This document shows, one piece after another, positions 1 to 8,053 of a stretch of 20,129 nucleotides of DNA (position 1 is the stretch's first letter; each line of letters begins with the position of its first letter). The notes beneath the pieces are model-generated. The model saw nothing but the letters and a program-made list of their open reading frames with translations, did no database searches and was not told the origin of the DNA. The DNA comes from an uncultured Neomegalonema sp. (GTDB lineage: Bacteria; Pseudomonadota; Alphaproteobacteria; Rhodobacterales; Rhodobacteraceae), in NCBI GenBank assembly GCA_937958345.1, contig CALGNW010000330.1:1-20129 (forward strand), written 5' to 3'. A program made the position numbers and the translations under genes.

Positions 1-1305
1 CCCTATTTCGACCGGATGGAGCACTGGCACGCGGGAGGGCATGGCGGCGATCCCGATTGGCGCGGAAAACAAGGGCCGCTGCACGTCAGCCGCGGGCCGC
101 GCCAAAACCCGCTGTACCAAGCCTTTGTTGATGCAGGTGCGCAGGCAGGGTTCGAGTTAACCGATGATTATAACGGCGAAAAGCAAGAAGGCTTTGGACC
201 GATGGAGCAGACCGTTTGGCGGGGGCGGCGCTGGTCCACCGCCAATGCCTACCTCCGCGATGCGCTGAAGCGGGACAACTGCACGCTCGTGCGCTGTTTT
301 GCGCGCAAGGTGGTTTTCAACGGCAAGCGGGCCATCGGTGTCGAGATCGAGCAGCGCGGACATATCTCGACCGTCACGGCCAATAAAGAAGTGATCCTCG
401 CCGCGTCGGCAATCAACTCGCCAAAACTGCTGATGCTATCGGGAATTGGACCGGCGAGGCACTTGCGGGAGCATGGAATTGATGTCCTGGCAGACCGGGC
501 CGGAGTTGGCCAGAACCTGCAGGACCACCTCGAACTCTATATCCAGCAGGCATGCACACAGCCGATCACGCTGTTCAAACACTGGAACCTGATTTCAAAG
601 GCATTCATCGGCGCACAATGGTTGTTTACAAAATCCGGAATTGGCGCGAGCAACCAGTTTGAGAGTGCCGCTTTTCTGAGATCAAAGGCGGGCGTGGAAT
701 ATCCCGACATACAATATCACTTCCTGCCGATGGCGGTGCGATACGACGGTCAGGCCGCCGCCGAAGGGCATGGCTTTCAGGCTCATGTCGGGCCGATGCG
801 CTCGCCCTCACGCGGGCGGATCGAATTGAAATCCGCCGACCCGGTTGCTGATCCGTCGATCCTGTTCAACTACATGAGCCACGAAAAAGACTGGGTAGAT
901 TTCCGCCATTGCATTCGTCTGACGCGCAGCATCTTTGCGCAGAAGGCCTTTGACCCCTATCGCGGCATTGCCATCCAACCGCGCACAGGCGTTCAGAGCG
1001 ATGACGAACTCGACGCATTCATCCGCGATAATGTGGAAAGCGCATACCATCCGTGCGGCACTTGCAAAATGGGTACGCGAGACGATCCGTCCGCCGTGGT
1101 AGACCCCGAATGCCGTGTGATCGGTATTGACGGCCTGCGTGTCGCAGACAGTTCAATTTTTCCGCGAATAACGAATGGCAACCTTAACGGACCGTCAATC
1201 ATGGTCGGTGAAAAGGCGTCAGATCACATCTTAGGTCGCGAACCACTGCCCCGATCGAACCGAGAGCCGTGGATAAACCCGAGATGGCAAACCTCGGATC
1301 GTTGA
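1..1305 (+). CDS. betA: Choline dehydrogenase, 3' part (GMC oxidoreductase)
   Basis: This is the C-terminal 434 codons of a GMC-family FAD oxidoreductase. The frame is open from base 1, so the true start and the N-terminal FAD-binding (Rossmann) motif lie upstream; about 120 residues are missing compared with the usual BetA length of about 550. The fragment begins PYFDRMEHWH and contains DPDWRG, EGFGPMEQTVWRGRRWS, INSPKLLMLSGIGP (second GMC signature), GVGQNLQDHLELY and, near the C-terminus, ESAYHPCGTCKMG followed by NGNLNGPSIM. The last two carry the catalytic His and the conserved Asn/His-position residue. These match choline dehydrogenase rather than other GMC enzymes. The family oxidises choline to betaine aldehyde at the inner membrane for glycine betaine synthesis (established knowledge). 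No betB or betI is visible here. It is unrelated to the secretion cluster downstream. Confidence 0.93.
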   Translation, partial: PYFDRMEHWHAGGHGGDPDWRGKQGPLHVSRGPRQNPLYQAFVDAGAQAGFELTDDYNGEKQEGFGPMEQTVWRGRRWSTANAYLRDALKRDNCTLVRCFARKVVFNGKRAIGVEIEQRGHISTVTANKEVILAASAINSPKLLMLSGIGPARHLREHGIDVLADRAGVGQNLQDHLELYIQQACTQPITLFKHWNLISKAFIGAQWLFTKSGIGASNQFESAAFLRSKAGVEYPDIQYHFLPMAVRYDGQAAAEGHGFQAHVGPMRSPSRGRIELKSADPVADPSILFNYMSHEKDWVDFRHCIRLTRSIFAQKAFDPYRGIAIQPRTGVQSDDELDAFIRDNVESAYHPCGTCKMGTRDDPSAVVDPECRVIGIDGLRVADSSIFPRITNGNLNGPSIMVGEKASDHILGREPLPRSNREPWINPRWQTSDR

Positions 1306-1502
1306 CGAAAGCCAATTCTGAGCGTATCGAGACTGAAAGTATCAATTATGCTTGAAGGTGAGCTGAAAGGAAACGCTGCATCCGCAGCCTGCTTGCCAGT
1401 AGTATTCTGTCCGATACTTCACTTGTGTCATCTGCGTTCGAGGTCTAATGCCTCGGAAGTTGTCGGCGTTCTGCCGGTGAAATTCTTTTTAGCGAGACTG
1501 CC
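1306..1502. other. Intergenic region between betA and the SulP gene
   Basis: No gene is seen in these 197 bases. Two short perfect stems are present: GCTGC-atcc-GCAGC near 1373 and CGAGG-tctaatg-CCTCG near 1439. Neither is followed by a T tract, so a rho-independent terminator is not supported. The region must hold the 3' end of the betA transcript and probably the promoter of the transporter gene, but I cannot point to convincing -35/-10 boxes. Confidence 0.5.
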
Positions 1503-3314
1503 ATGAGCCTTGGCTGGCAAGCTCTCATTCCTGCCCGTCGTTGGGGAAGCAGCGTCACAAAAGACACGTTGCGGGCCGACCTCATTGCGGGCTTTACGAA
1601 CGCAACCATCGTTCTGCCCCAGGCCGTCGCCTTTGCGACCATCGCGGGACTGCCGCCTGAATACGGGCTGTATACGGCAATGATCACGCCGATTATCGCG
1701 GCGCTGTTCGGATCATCCATGGTGATGATCTCCGGCCCGACCACGGCGATTTCGGCTGTTGTATTCAGCACCGTATCCGGCCTGCATGTTCCCGGGTCCG
1801 AAGCCTTTATCCAAATGGTGCTGCTGCTGACCCTTCTTGTCGGGTTGATTCAGTTTGCGCTCGGTTTTGCCGGAATCGGGCGACTCGTCGCGTTTGTGTC
1901 ACATTCGGTCATGCTCGGGTTTACCGCGGCGGCCGCCGTTCTGATTGCCGCAAGCCAGTTGGCCGATGCGCTGGGCGTCGTGACAGAGAGAGGCGGGTCG
2001 GTTTTCAGCCGGATTATCCGGACCATTGATGTCGCGGATACCGCAAACTGGCGCGCTGTCGTGATTGCGCTTACGGCGCTGGTCGTCGCGGCGGCGGTTA
2101 AGTATTTTTCCAAACGCGCGCCGAACTTTATTATTGGTCTCGCGGTCGCCAGCGTCCTTGCGTATTTTCTGGATGCAACGGCGCATGGTGTGAAGATGGT
2201 CGGTGCTTTGCCATCGGTCATACCCAGCTTTTCGGCACCTGAGATTGACCTCGATACATTGGCGATTTCCGTCGAGGGTGCATTCGCGATTGCCCTGATC
2301 GGACTGTTAGAAGCCATCTCGATTGGCCGCGCGTTTGCCTTCAAATCCGGTGGCCGTTTTGACGCGGATCAGGAGATCGTCGGTCAGGGCATGTCGAACA
2401 TCGTCGGCAGCTTTTTCCAAGCTTATCCCGGATCGGGGTCGTTTACGCGAAGCGGGGTTAATTACGAGGCAGGCGCACAGACGCCGATGTCGGCCATCGC
2501 CGCGTCGCTGTTTCTGTTTTTGCTGTTGTTGCTGCTCGCACCACTAGCCGCGAGCATCCCGATTCCCGCGCTGGCAGGCATCATCCTGTTGGTCGCTTAT
2601 AAGCTGATTTCATTTGAAGAAATCAGAACCATCGTCAAATCCAGCCGCGCGGAAATGGCAATTATTCTCGCAACGTTTCTTGCGGGTTTGATCGTAAAAC
2701 TGGAATTCGCAATCTACGTCGGCGTCATTCTGTCGTTGCTGATATTTCTTTCAAAGTCGGCGCGTCCGACTCTGGCAATCAGCGCACCGGATAAGGACGG
2801 CGTTTTCCGCAACGCGCAGGTCTACGGCATTGATGAGTGCCCGCAGGCGGTGTTCACCCGTCTGGACGGCGCATTATATTTCGGGTCGGTCGAGGCAATC
2901 GAGCGGGCCTTCCGGCGGATCGAAAAACAGAATCCGACGCAAAAACATATGGTCCTTGTCCTCAAGGGCGTGGGTGACATTGATATGCCCGGCGGCATGT
3001 GTATCGTCGAAGAGGCGCGGCGGCGCAGGCGGCGCGGCGGCGGGCTTTACATTGTTGCCAGATACCCGCCGCTGTTAGTGCAGCTTAAAAAGCTTGGCGT
3101 CACTGATGGTATCGGCGGCGAGCAGATGATCTTTGCCAATAAGGGCGATGCCGTTGCGGGCGTGCTGGACCGACTGGATGGTCCGCCCTGTGCTGCCTGC
3201 ACGAAACGCATATTTATGGAATGTGCACTGCGTCCCGGCGGCAGCGGCGAGATGAAGCCGCGCGCGCCCGCGAAGACCAAGCTGGACGACAATCTCGACG
3301 CATCAACGGCCTGA
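1503..3314 (+). CDS. SulP/SLC26-family anion transporter with STAS domain
   Basis: A 603-aa protein with the standard SulP architecture. The N-terminal two thirds (to about residue 430) are a set of hydrophobic membrane segments. They include the early family sequence GFTNATIVLPQAVAFATIAGLPPEYGLY split across residues 30-57, and the later FQAYPGSGSFTRSGVNYEAGA. A cytoplasmic STAS domain follows from about residue 440 to 545 (begins near DECPQAVFTRLDGALYFGS). A run of six arginines lies inside the STAS region (about residue 505). The C-terminal tail has a small cysteine cluster, CAAC...C. SulP proteins carry sulfate, bicarbonate or other small anions; the substrate cannot be read from the sequence. 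The gene has no partner nearby and converges on the peroxidase gene. Its start ATG has only a weak GAGA ribosome site. Confidence 0.9.
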   Translation: MSLGWQALIPARRWGSSVTKDTLRADLIAGFTNATIVLPQAVAFATIAGLPPEYGLYTAMITPIIAALFGSSMVMISGPTTAISAVVFSTVSGLHVPGSEAFIQMVLLLTLLVGLIQFALGFAGIGRLVAFVSHSVMLGFTAAAAVLIAASQLADALGVVTERGGSVFSRIIRTIDVADTANWRAVVIALTALVVAAAVKYFSKRAPNFIIGLAVASVLAYFLDATAHGVKMVGALPSVIPSFSAPEIDLDTLAISVEGAFAIALIGLLEAISIGRAFAFKSGGRFDADQEIVGQGMSNIVGSFFQAYPGSGSFTRSGVNYEAGAQTPMSAIAASLFLFLLLLLLAPLAASIPIPALAGIILLVAYKLISFEEIRTIVKSSRAEMAIILATFLAGLIVKLEFAIYVGVILSLLIFLSKSARPTLAISAPDKDGVFRNAQVYGIDECPQAVFTRLDGALYFGSVEAIERAFRRIEKQNPTQKHMVLVLKGVGDIDMPGGMCIVEEARRRRRRGGGLYIVARYPPLLVQLKKLGVTDGIGGEQMIFANKGDAVAGVLDRLDGPPCAACTKRIFMECALRPGGSGEMKPRAPAKTKLDDNLDASTA

Positions 3315-3333
3315 CCGGCCCGGATTTGGCCGG
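3315..3333. terminator. Stem-loop in the convergent gap (bidirectional terminator-like)
   Basis: The 20-base gap between two converging stop codons contains CCGGCC-cggattt-GGCCGG, a perfect 6-bp GC stem with a 7-base loop. Its placement fits a shared terminator for the SulP and peroxidase transcripts. There is no T tract on either side, so intrinsic termination is uncertain. Confidence 0.4.
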
Positions 3334-3334
3334 C

Positions 3335-5017
3335 TCAGACGAACTGGAAGGGACGCGCAACGAGGGCGTTTGCCTGCACGTTCGAAACGCCGGTATTCCG
3401 CTTGATCACATCCGAAAGACGGGTTTCCTCCAGCTCCGCGATGCTTTGGCTGTCGAAGGTATTCGCGTACCAGTTCGGATCGGCGTCACGCAGTCTCGTG
3501 AACTGTTCGACAAGGATCGCCTTTTGCGTCGGACCGACCATTCCCTCGCCCTGTGGAGCCTCGGCCAACAAGCCGACCCACAGGTCGATTTGTTCGGGGC
3601 TATCGTAAACCTGAGCCAAGCGTTCCCCGACGCCGTCCCGGAAAACCGGATCATCAAAGCTGGTAATCGGCGGCATGCCAAAGGCTTTACGCGCCTCGTT
3701 CAGCGTGGGAATTCCGTGGTCGCGCCCGCGCGCAATGTTTAGCGCCGCGAGATCAAGGCGCGGTGCACCGGGAGCATCCATGACCAGATTACGCAGACTA
3801 TTGACGATTTCCGTGTCCATCGCCTGCGCCGTATTCGAGGCCATGCCCCGCAAAATTGCGTCAACGCCAACCCGATCAAACGTGTCGGGCCTGAAGAAAG
3901 CGTCCGAAAGAGCCATCGCCTCGCCGTCTACCAGCGACCCGTCGGGATTTCGCAGCATCAGTTTGTCGGACACCATCGAATGTCCGAACCGGTATGCCGC
4001 CGTCGAAAAGGCGTTTGAGATTTGGCCGTCAAGACCGGCCTGCGGGCCATCGTAGGCCTTCATTGCGTTCTCGCCGAGCAGCATCGGCAAAAACTCGTTC
4101 GCCGTGATCGACTGGATCAAAGCCGCAACCTGTTTGCGCGCGGCATCGAAAACCTGCCCGTCGGACCAACCCGGATTTTCGGCTGACAGCGCGTCCGCGA
4201 CACGATTGTGCTCGCGGGCGAACAATGTGTGCATTGCGGTCAGGCCGATATTTTCGTTTGCGCGAACATCACCGGCAACGAATGAACCGCGATCCGTTCG
4301 CGGCATCAGGTCGTTTTCACTGACCCGCAAACGGCCCCCCTCATATGCGCGCAGACTGTGCGTCTGCTCGGGAGTTGAGCCGTAGATATTCGAGGCGTCA
4401 ATCAGGGCGCTGATCGTGTTGACCTGCTGCCGTGTTCCGCCGACGCCCTCGACAGCCGTCGAGCGGTGCGTTTGCAGTGTTTGTCCCCCCGATCTCGCCG
4501 GATCGAAAGTCGCGTCGCCCTTGGGAATACGAATGCTGAGCGGTTCGTTGCTTGGGACCGACAGGTCGATGTCATGGTCGAGGAACTGTCCCCACAGCCA
4601 GAACAGATCGCTCGCACCGGCTTCGCTCGGTTTCGGTTCATCCGCGCGTGATACTGCGTTCGAGATCGCGCGCTCGGACGGTCGGTCTGCACCGGAGGGT
4701 GCACCAACGCCGTCGGCGTAGTCCGACGCAAAAAGACGCCGCAGAGGTTGTCCGGGGTCTGTCGTCGGGCGGGCCTGCGACGCAGCGCCGCCGCCGGGAA
4801 GATTCACCTCGGCAAATGCGGTGATTGCGCGCTGAAGCTCGACCAAGAGCTGCTGCAACTGCTCAAGTTGCTTCGCAAAATTTTTGTTCTGGCCCTTGGG
4901 TGCTGACGAGGCCGCAACGCCGGAATCCTTGTTCGCCTTGCCCGGTTGGAGGAGTGCATTGAACCCGTCCGACTGACGCACGCCGGACTGCGCTTTTCCG
5001 ACACCGACAGCAACCAT
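3335..5017 (-). CDS. Animal-type haem peroxidase (peroxidase-cyclooxygenase superfamily)
   Basis: A 560-aa protein with a complete active site. WGQFLDHD gives Q144, D147, distal H148 and D149. RANE gives R252 and E255. YRFGHS gives proximal H346. LNIARGRDHG (426-435) is the usual later motif. By family knowledge, D147 and E255 match the two residues that can bond haem covalently in mammalian peroxidases, and D149 the calcium ligand. The start is the ATG at 5017, with GGAG six bases upstream; a TTG 18 bases earlier has no better site. The first 80 residues have no hydrophobic signal peptide. They are Gly/Ser/Gln-rich, with a short helix around 47-70 (Leu/Gln-rich). No C-terminal RTX repeats are seen. 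The gene follows sctV on the same strand after 83 bases, so co-transcription with the T3SS and export by it are possible but inferred. Confidence 0.92.
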   Translation of the reverse strand: MVAVGVGKAQSGVRQSDGFNALLQPGKANKDSGVAASSAPKGQNKNFAKQLEQLQQLLVELQRAITAFAEVNLPGGGAASQARPTTDPGQPLRRLFASDYADGVGAPSGADRPSERAISNAVSRADEPKPSEAGASDLFWLWGQFLDHDIDLSVPSNEPLSIRIPKGDATFDPARSGGQTLQTHRSTAVEGVGGTRQQVNTISALIDASNIYGSTPEQTHSLRAYEGGRLRVSENDLMPRTDRGSFVAGDVRANENIGLTAMHTLFAREHNRVADALSAENPGWSDGQVFDAARKQVAALIQSITANEFLPMLLGENAMKAYDGPQAGLDGQISNAFSTAAYRFGHSMVSDKLMLRNPDGSLVDGEAMALSDAFFRPDTFDRVGVDAILRGMASNTAQAMDTEIVNSLRNLVMDAPGAPRLDLAALNIARGRDHGIPTLNEARKAFGMPPITSFDDPVFRDGVGERLAQVYDSPEQIDLWVGLLAEAPQGEGMVGPTQKAILVEQFTRLRDADPNWYANTFDSQSIAELEETRLSDVIKRNTGVSNVQANALVARPFQFV

Positions 5018-5040
5018 CACACTCTCCAACTTCAAATCTT

Positions 5041-5089
5041 CGTCCCACTATGATACATCATCACGCATTTGTGAAGCCGATTTGGGACG
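5041..5089 (-). promoter_or_regulatory. Inverted repeat and possible promoter upstream of the peroxidase
   Basis: The sctV-peroxidase gap holds a perfect 7-bp inverted repeat, CGTCCCA (5041-5047) and TGGGACG (5083-5089). Between the arms lies TATCAT on the - strand (5050-5055), a 5/6 match to a -10 box, but no matching -35 at proper spacing. It may be an operator or an mRNA hairpin just upstream of the peroxidase ribosome site. No function can be assigned. Confidence 0.3.
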
Positions 5090-5100
5090 GTGAGGGAAAG

Positions 5101-7176
5101 TTATTCCGCCGCCTGATTCACGCGCGGCAACATGATCGTTGTGACGGGAACGACGGTGAATTCGTTGGACAAATCCTGATACGAAAGAACCGGGATATGG
5201 CGCATGCCGTTGTTTGACAGCAGACTGCGCACGAAACGCCTGACATCAAGCGATGACAGAACCACGGGTGTTGCACCGCCCTCGCCCGGCCGCCGGATCG
5301 ATGATGAAATCGTTTCGATCAACGAGCCGGACAGCGCGTCATCCAGTGCGAGGTATTCGCCAACCGTCGTCTGACGGATTGCGTCCCGCAACGCATCCTC
5401 GACCGCCGAGTCGAGCAAATAAACCGGAATTACCCGATCCCGTCCGGCAAGGCTGTTACATATCTGACGCCGCAAGGCAGTCCGCACGTACTCGGTCAGG
5501 ACGACGGGGTCCTGTTCTTTCGCGCCCCATTCCGACAGGGATTCGAGCAGAAGACGGTGATTGCGGACGGGGACGCCCTCGTCAATCAACCGGCGGAAAA
5601 CTTCGGCTACTTTTGTCAACGGCAACAGATCGCGGACCTCGGCAGCAAGGTCGGGATACTGGATCGCCATTTCTGCCAAAGCGGCCCGCGCCTCTTGTAC
5701 GCCAACACACTGCGAGGCATAGCGGGTTTGGATCGACCGGGCGCCGCGTAGCAGGATATCGACCGGCTCCATCGGCAACAGATCAGCCCGGTTCACCGCA
5801 TCGACTTCGCTTTTGTCGACCCAGTGAAGCGCCGAGAAGTCCGGTGGCGGCGACAGTGCCAACTCGCCCGAGAGGTCGGCCAGTGTCATCGTTTCCGCGT
5901 CGGCCTCGACCCCGACACGCGAGGGATCGATTTCAAAATGCCCGACCGCAACTTCGTCAAGTTCGACGCGGACATCCCCGAGTTTAAGCTTGTCATCCAT
6001 AGCCAATCGCGGCGGCAGGATCGTCAGGCCGATCTCGGCATTCAGGGTCAGTGTCGCCTCGGTTGCCTCGGCAACGAATGTGCTGATGTCCGCCTCGGAT
6101 ACCAGGTCAGGATGAACGTGGACGACGAAGGGGCTGCGCGAAGCATCAAGTTTATTCGCATCATCAACTTCTTCTTCGATGTCGTCCTCAACGCCAAAAA
6201 CTTTCGTGCGGATGGCATCGGCAAAACTGATCGAGAGGAAAATGCCACCGATGATCAGAAAGACCGGCCAAGGAAAGCCCGGAATGAACATCATCACCAG
6301 CAGAATGATCGCCGCGACCCGCAGAGCAAGCGTACTCGACATCATCTGACGCGTGATATCCGTACCGAGGTTTTCCGTTTCATCGGTCGCAACACGGGTA
6401 ATGACCGAGCCTGCGGCGAGCGAAACGAAGAGAGCCGGCAACTGTGCCGCCAAACCATCACCAACGGTCAGCAACGAGTAGACGTCCACCGCCTCGCCAG
6501 CGGACATGCCCTTTCGGAACATGCCAATCGAAATACCGCCGATCAGGTTGACCGCGACGATGACGAGGCCGGCGATGGCGTCGCCCTTAACGAACTTCAT
6601 CGCGCCGTCCATCGCGCCGAAGAACTGGCTTTCCTGCTCCAGTGTTCCGCGGCGGCGGCGGGCCTCCTGCTGGTCGATATCGCCGTTGCGCAAGTCGCTG
6701 TCGATTGACATTTGCTTGCCGGGCAATGCGTCGAGGGTGAAACGTGCAGCCACCTCGGCCACGCGCTCGGAACCCTTGGTAATCACCACAAACTGCACGA
6801 TGGTAATGATCAAAAAGACGACCAAGCCCACGATCAACTCGCCTGCGATTACGAAGTTACCGAACGTCTCGACGATCTCGCCCGCGTCGGCCTGAAGCAG
6901 GATCAGTCGCGTGGTCGTAATTGACAGTGCCAATCGGAAAATCGTGGTGATCAGAATTATCGACGGGAGTGTCGAAAAATCGAGCGGGTTTTTCAGATAG
7001 AGTGCCATCATCAGCAAGAGAACTGCCGACGCCAGATTCACGCCGATCAAGGTATCCACCAGCCATGTAGGCAGAGGCAGAATCATCATCAGGATCGCGG
7101 TCACCAGAAGAATGACCACAACCATATCCTGACGCCGACCGACGGCGTTTAAGCCGCGATGGAGACTGTCGATCAT
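5101..7176 (-). CDS. sctV: T3SS export gate protein SctV (FHIPEP family)
   Basis: A 691-aa protein of the SctV/FlhA family, close to the usual 690-710. The N-terminal half (to about residue 320) has about eight membrane segments. It contains the family signature around residues 143-165 (RFTLDALPGKQMSID, then NGDID). The C-terminal half is the large cytoplasmic domain, which by family knowledge forms the nonameric ring that receives substrate-chaperone complexes above the export gate. The start ATG overlaps the sctY stop as ATGA, so the two are translationally coupled. The order sctX-sctY-sctV is the same as yscX-yscY-lcrD in Yersinia. Flagellar FlhA is ruled out by the lipoprotein SctJ, secretin domain protein and SctX/Y in the same cluster. 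Confidence 0.97.
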   Translation of the reverse strand: MIDSLHRGLNAVGRRQDMVVVILLVTAILMMILPLPTWLVDTLIGVNLASAVLLLMMALYLKNPLDFSTLPSIILITTIFRLALSITTTRLILLQADAGEIVETFGNFVIAGELIVGLVVFLIITIVQFVVITKGSERVAEVAARFTLDALPGKQMSIDSDLRNGDIDQQEARRRRGTLEQESQFFGAMDGAMKFVKGDAIAGLVIVAVNLIGGISIGMFRKGMSAGEAVDVYSLLTVGDGLAAQLPALFVSLAAGSVITRVATDETENLGTDITRQMMSSTLALRVAAIILLVMMFIPGFPWPVFLIIGGIFLSISFADAIRTKVFGVEDDIEEEVDDANKLDASRSPFVVHVHPDLVSEADISTFVAEATEATLTLNAEIGLTILPPRLAMDDKLKLGDVRVELDEVAVGHFEIDPSRVGVEADAETMTLADLSGELALSPPPDFSALHWVDKSEVDAVNRADLLPMEPVDILLRGARSIQTRYASQCVGVQEARAALAEMAIQYPDLAAEVRDLLPLTKVAEVFRRLIDEGVPVRNHRLLLESLSEWGAKEQDPVVLTEYVRTALRRQICNSLAGRDRVIPVYLLDSAVEDALRDAIRQTTVGEYLALDDALSGSLIETISSSIRRPGEGGATPVVLSSLDVRRFVRSLLSNNGMRHIPVLSYQDLSNEFTVVPVTTIMLPRVNQAAE

Positions 7177-7580
7177 GCGCTGCGCCCCACAACTTTAAAT
7201 TTTCTCATCGGTTCCGCCGGTGCTTGCGTCGATGCCGCATAGGCGGCCTTTGCCTCATCGACGTGACCGAGCGCAATCAGCGCGCGCGCGCGCAATCGGT
7301 CCGCCGCGCGCCGAGACGTGTCATCGTTGATCGAGGGTGCAAGTGCATCCAAAAGCGCCAGCGCCTTTTGCGGCACACCCGAGAGGATGTAAGCGTGTGC
7401 AATCGCGCGGTTGAGTTCCAGCGACGGAATTGCAAAACGGTGCGCCGCAAGCAACAAAGAAAGACCTTGTTTCGGAAACCCCTGCCGAACGTAGAACGAT
7501 CCCATGGCATGCAACGCATCCGCCTTCGCAACGTCTGACGTTGCGGACGGCGTCAACGGAGGACCGAGGGTGTCTCTCAC
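7173..7580 (-). CDS. sctY: SctY-like TPR chaperone of SctX
   Basis: A 135-aa protein with at least two TPR-like helix pairs: around residues 20-50 (ADALHAMGSFYVRQGFPKQG...) and 55-110 (LNRAIAHAYILSGVPQKALALL and later ALIALGHVDEAKAAYA). The start is a GTG that overlaps the stop of the upstream sctX gene (GTGA), and its stop overlaps the sctV start (ATGA). Identity rests on TPR content, size (YscY is about 114 aa) and position between an SctX-like gene and sctV. In Yersinia YscY binds YscX and both contact SctV; both are needed for export of early substrates. A general SctG/LcrH-type chaperone is the main alternative. Confidence 0.75.
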   Translation of the reverse strand: MRDTLGPPLTPSATSDVAKADALHAMGSFYVRQGFPKQGLSLLLAAHRFAIPSLELNRAIAHAYILSGVPQKALALLDALAPSINDDTSRRAADRLRARALIALGHVDEAKAAYAASTQAPAEPMRKFKVVGRSA

Positions 7581-7957
7581 GTTTTCAGCAGCGAATTTGT
7601 AAGTTTCGACAGCCGTCGACGCGCCGATAAATGCGTCTCAAGAACGCTCGCCGCATAACGGTCGGTCGGATCCTCGGTGACTCCGTCAGGCGCAAGGCTC
7701 GCTGATGCAGCCTGTAGTGTCGCCGTGAGACGCGGGTCGGAAAGCCATGCCATCGTGCGCGGAGCGGGTAGAATGAAATCCGAAATCAGGGCCGATGACG
7801 GATCGACGCCGGCACCGCCGGTCGCTTCCGGTATCCTGCCCTCAACGGGAGGGCGACCCTGCACGGGCGGACGCGGGTCTGCGCGCATCTGCGTCGGGAC
7901 GCGCGCCGCTCCCACAGCGGGCGTGTTTCGCACTGTCGATGTTTTAATGTCCGCCAT
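7577..7957 (-). CDS. sctX: SctX-like early secreted T3SS protein
   Basis: A 126-aa protein. Its first 45 residues are Pro/Arg/Gly-rich and look unfolded (VQGRPPVEGRIPEATGG). The second half is helical, ends in a short amphipathic helix (RRLSKLTNSLLKT) and includes ISDFILPAPRTMAWLSDPR. The size matches YscX (about 122 aa), and the gene sits directly before the TPR gene and sctV as yscX does. YscX is exported by the system and needed for needle assembly (established). Sequence similarity is too weak for certainty by eye; gene order carries most of the weight. The 96-base gap upstream, after sctD, shows no other gene. A GGGAG lies 12 bases before the ATG, a rather long spacing. Confidence 0.65.
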   Translation of the reverse strand: MADIKTSTVRNTPAVGAARVPTQMRADPRPPVQGRPPVEGRIPEATGGAGVDPSSALISDFILPAPRTMAWLSDPRLTATLQAASASLAPDGVTEDPTDRYAASVLETHLSARRRLSKLTNSLLKT

Positions 7958-8053
7958 GCGGATGAGGTCTCCCGTGCAAACCGGACGACGCAGCAGCCGC
8001 TTTGTCCTGCCCGGTTAAAATGCAAAAATCAGTCCGTTCGCGGCTTTCAACGC

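Noticed and set aside
1373..1455. Rho-independent terminator after betA
   Set aside because: Two small stems exist but neither is followed by a T tract and both are only five base pairs.
5253..6708. Long + strand open frames (244 and 294 codons) opposite sctV
   Set aside because: They lie fully antisense to a clearly conserved gene, are Arg/Pro/Gln-rich without any family features, and are the usual by-product of GC-biased codons.
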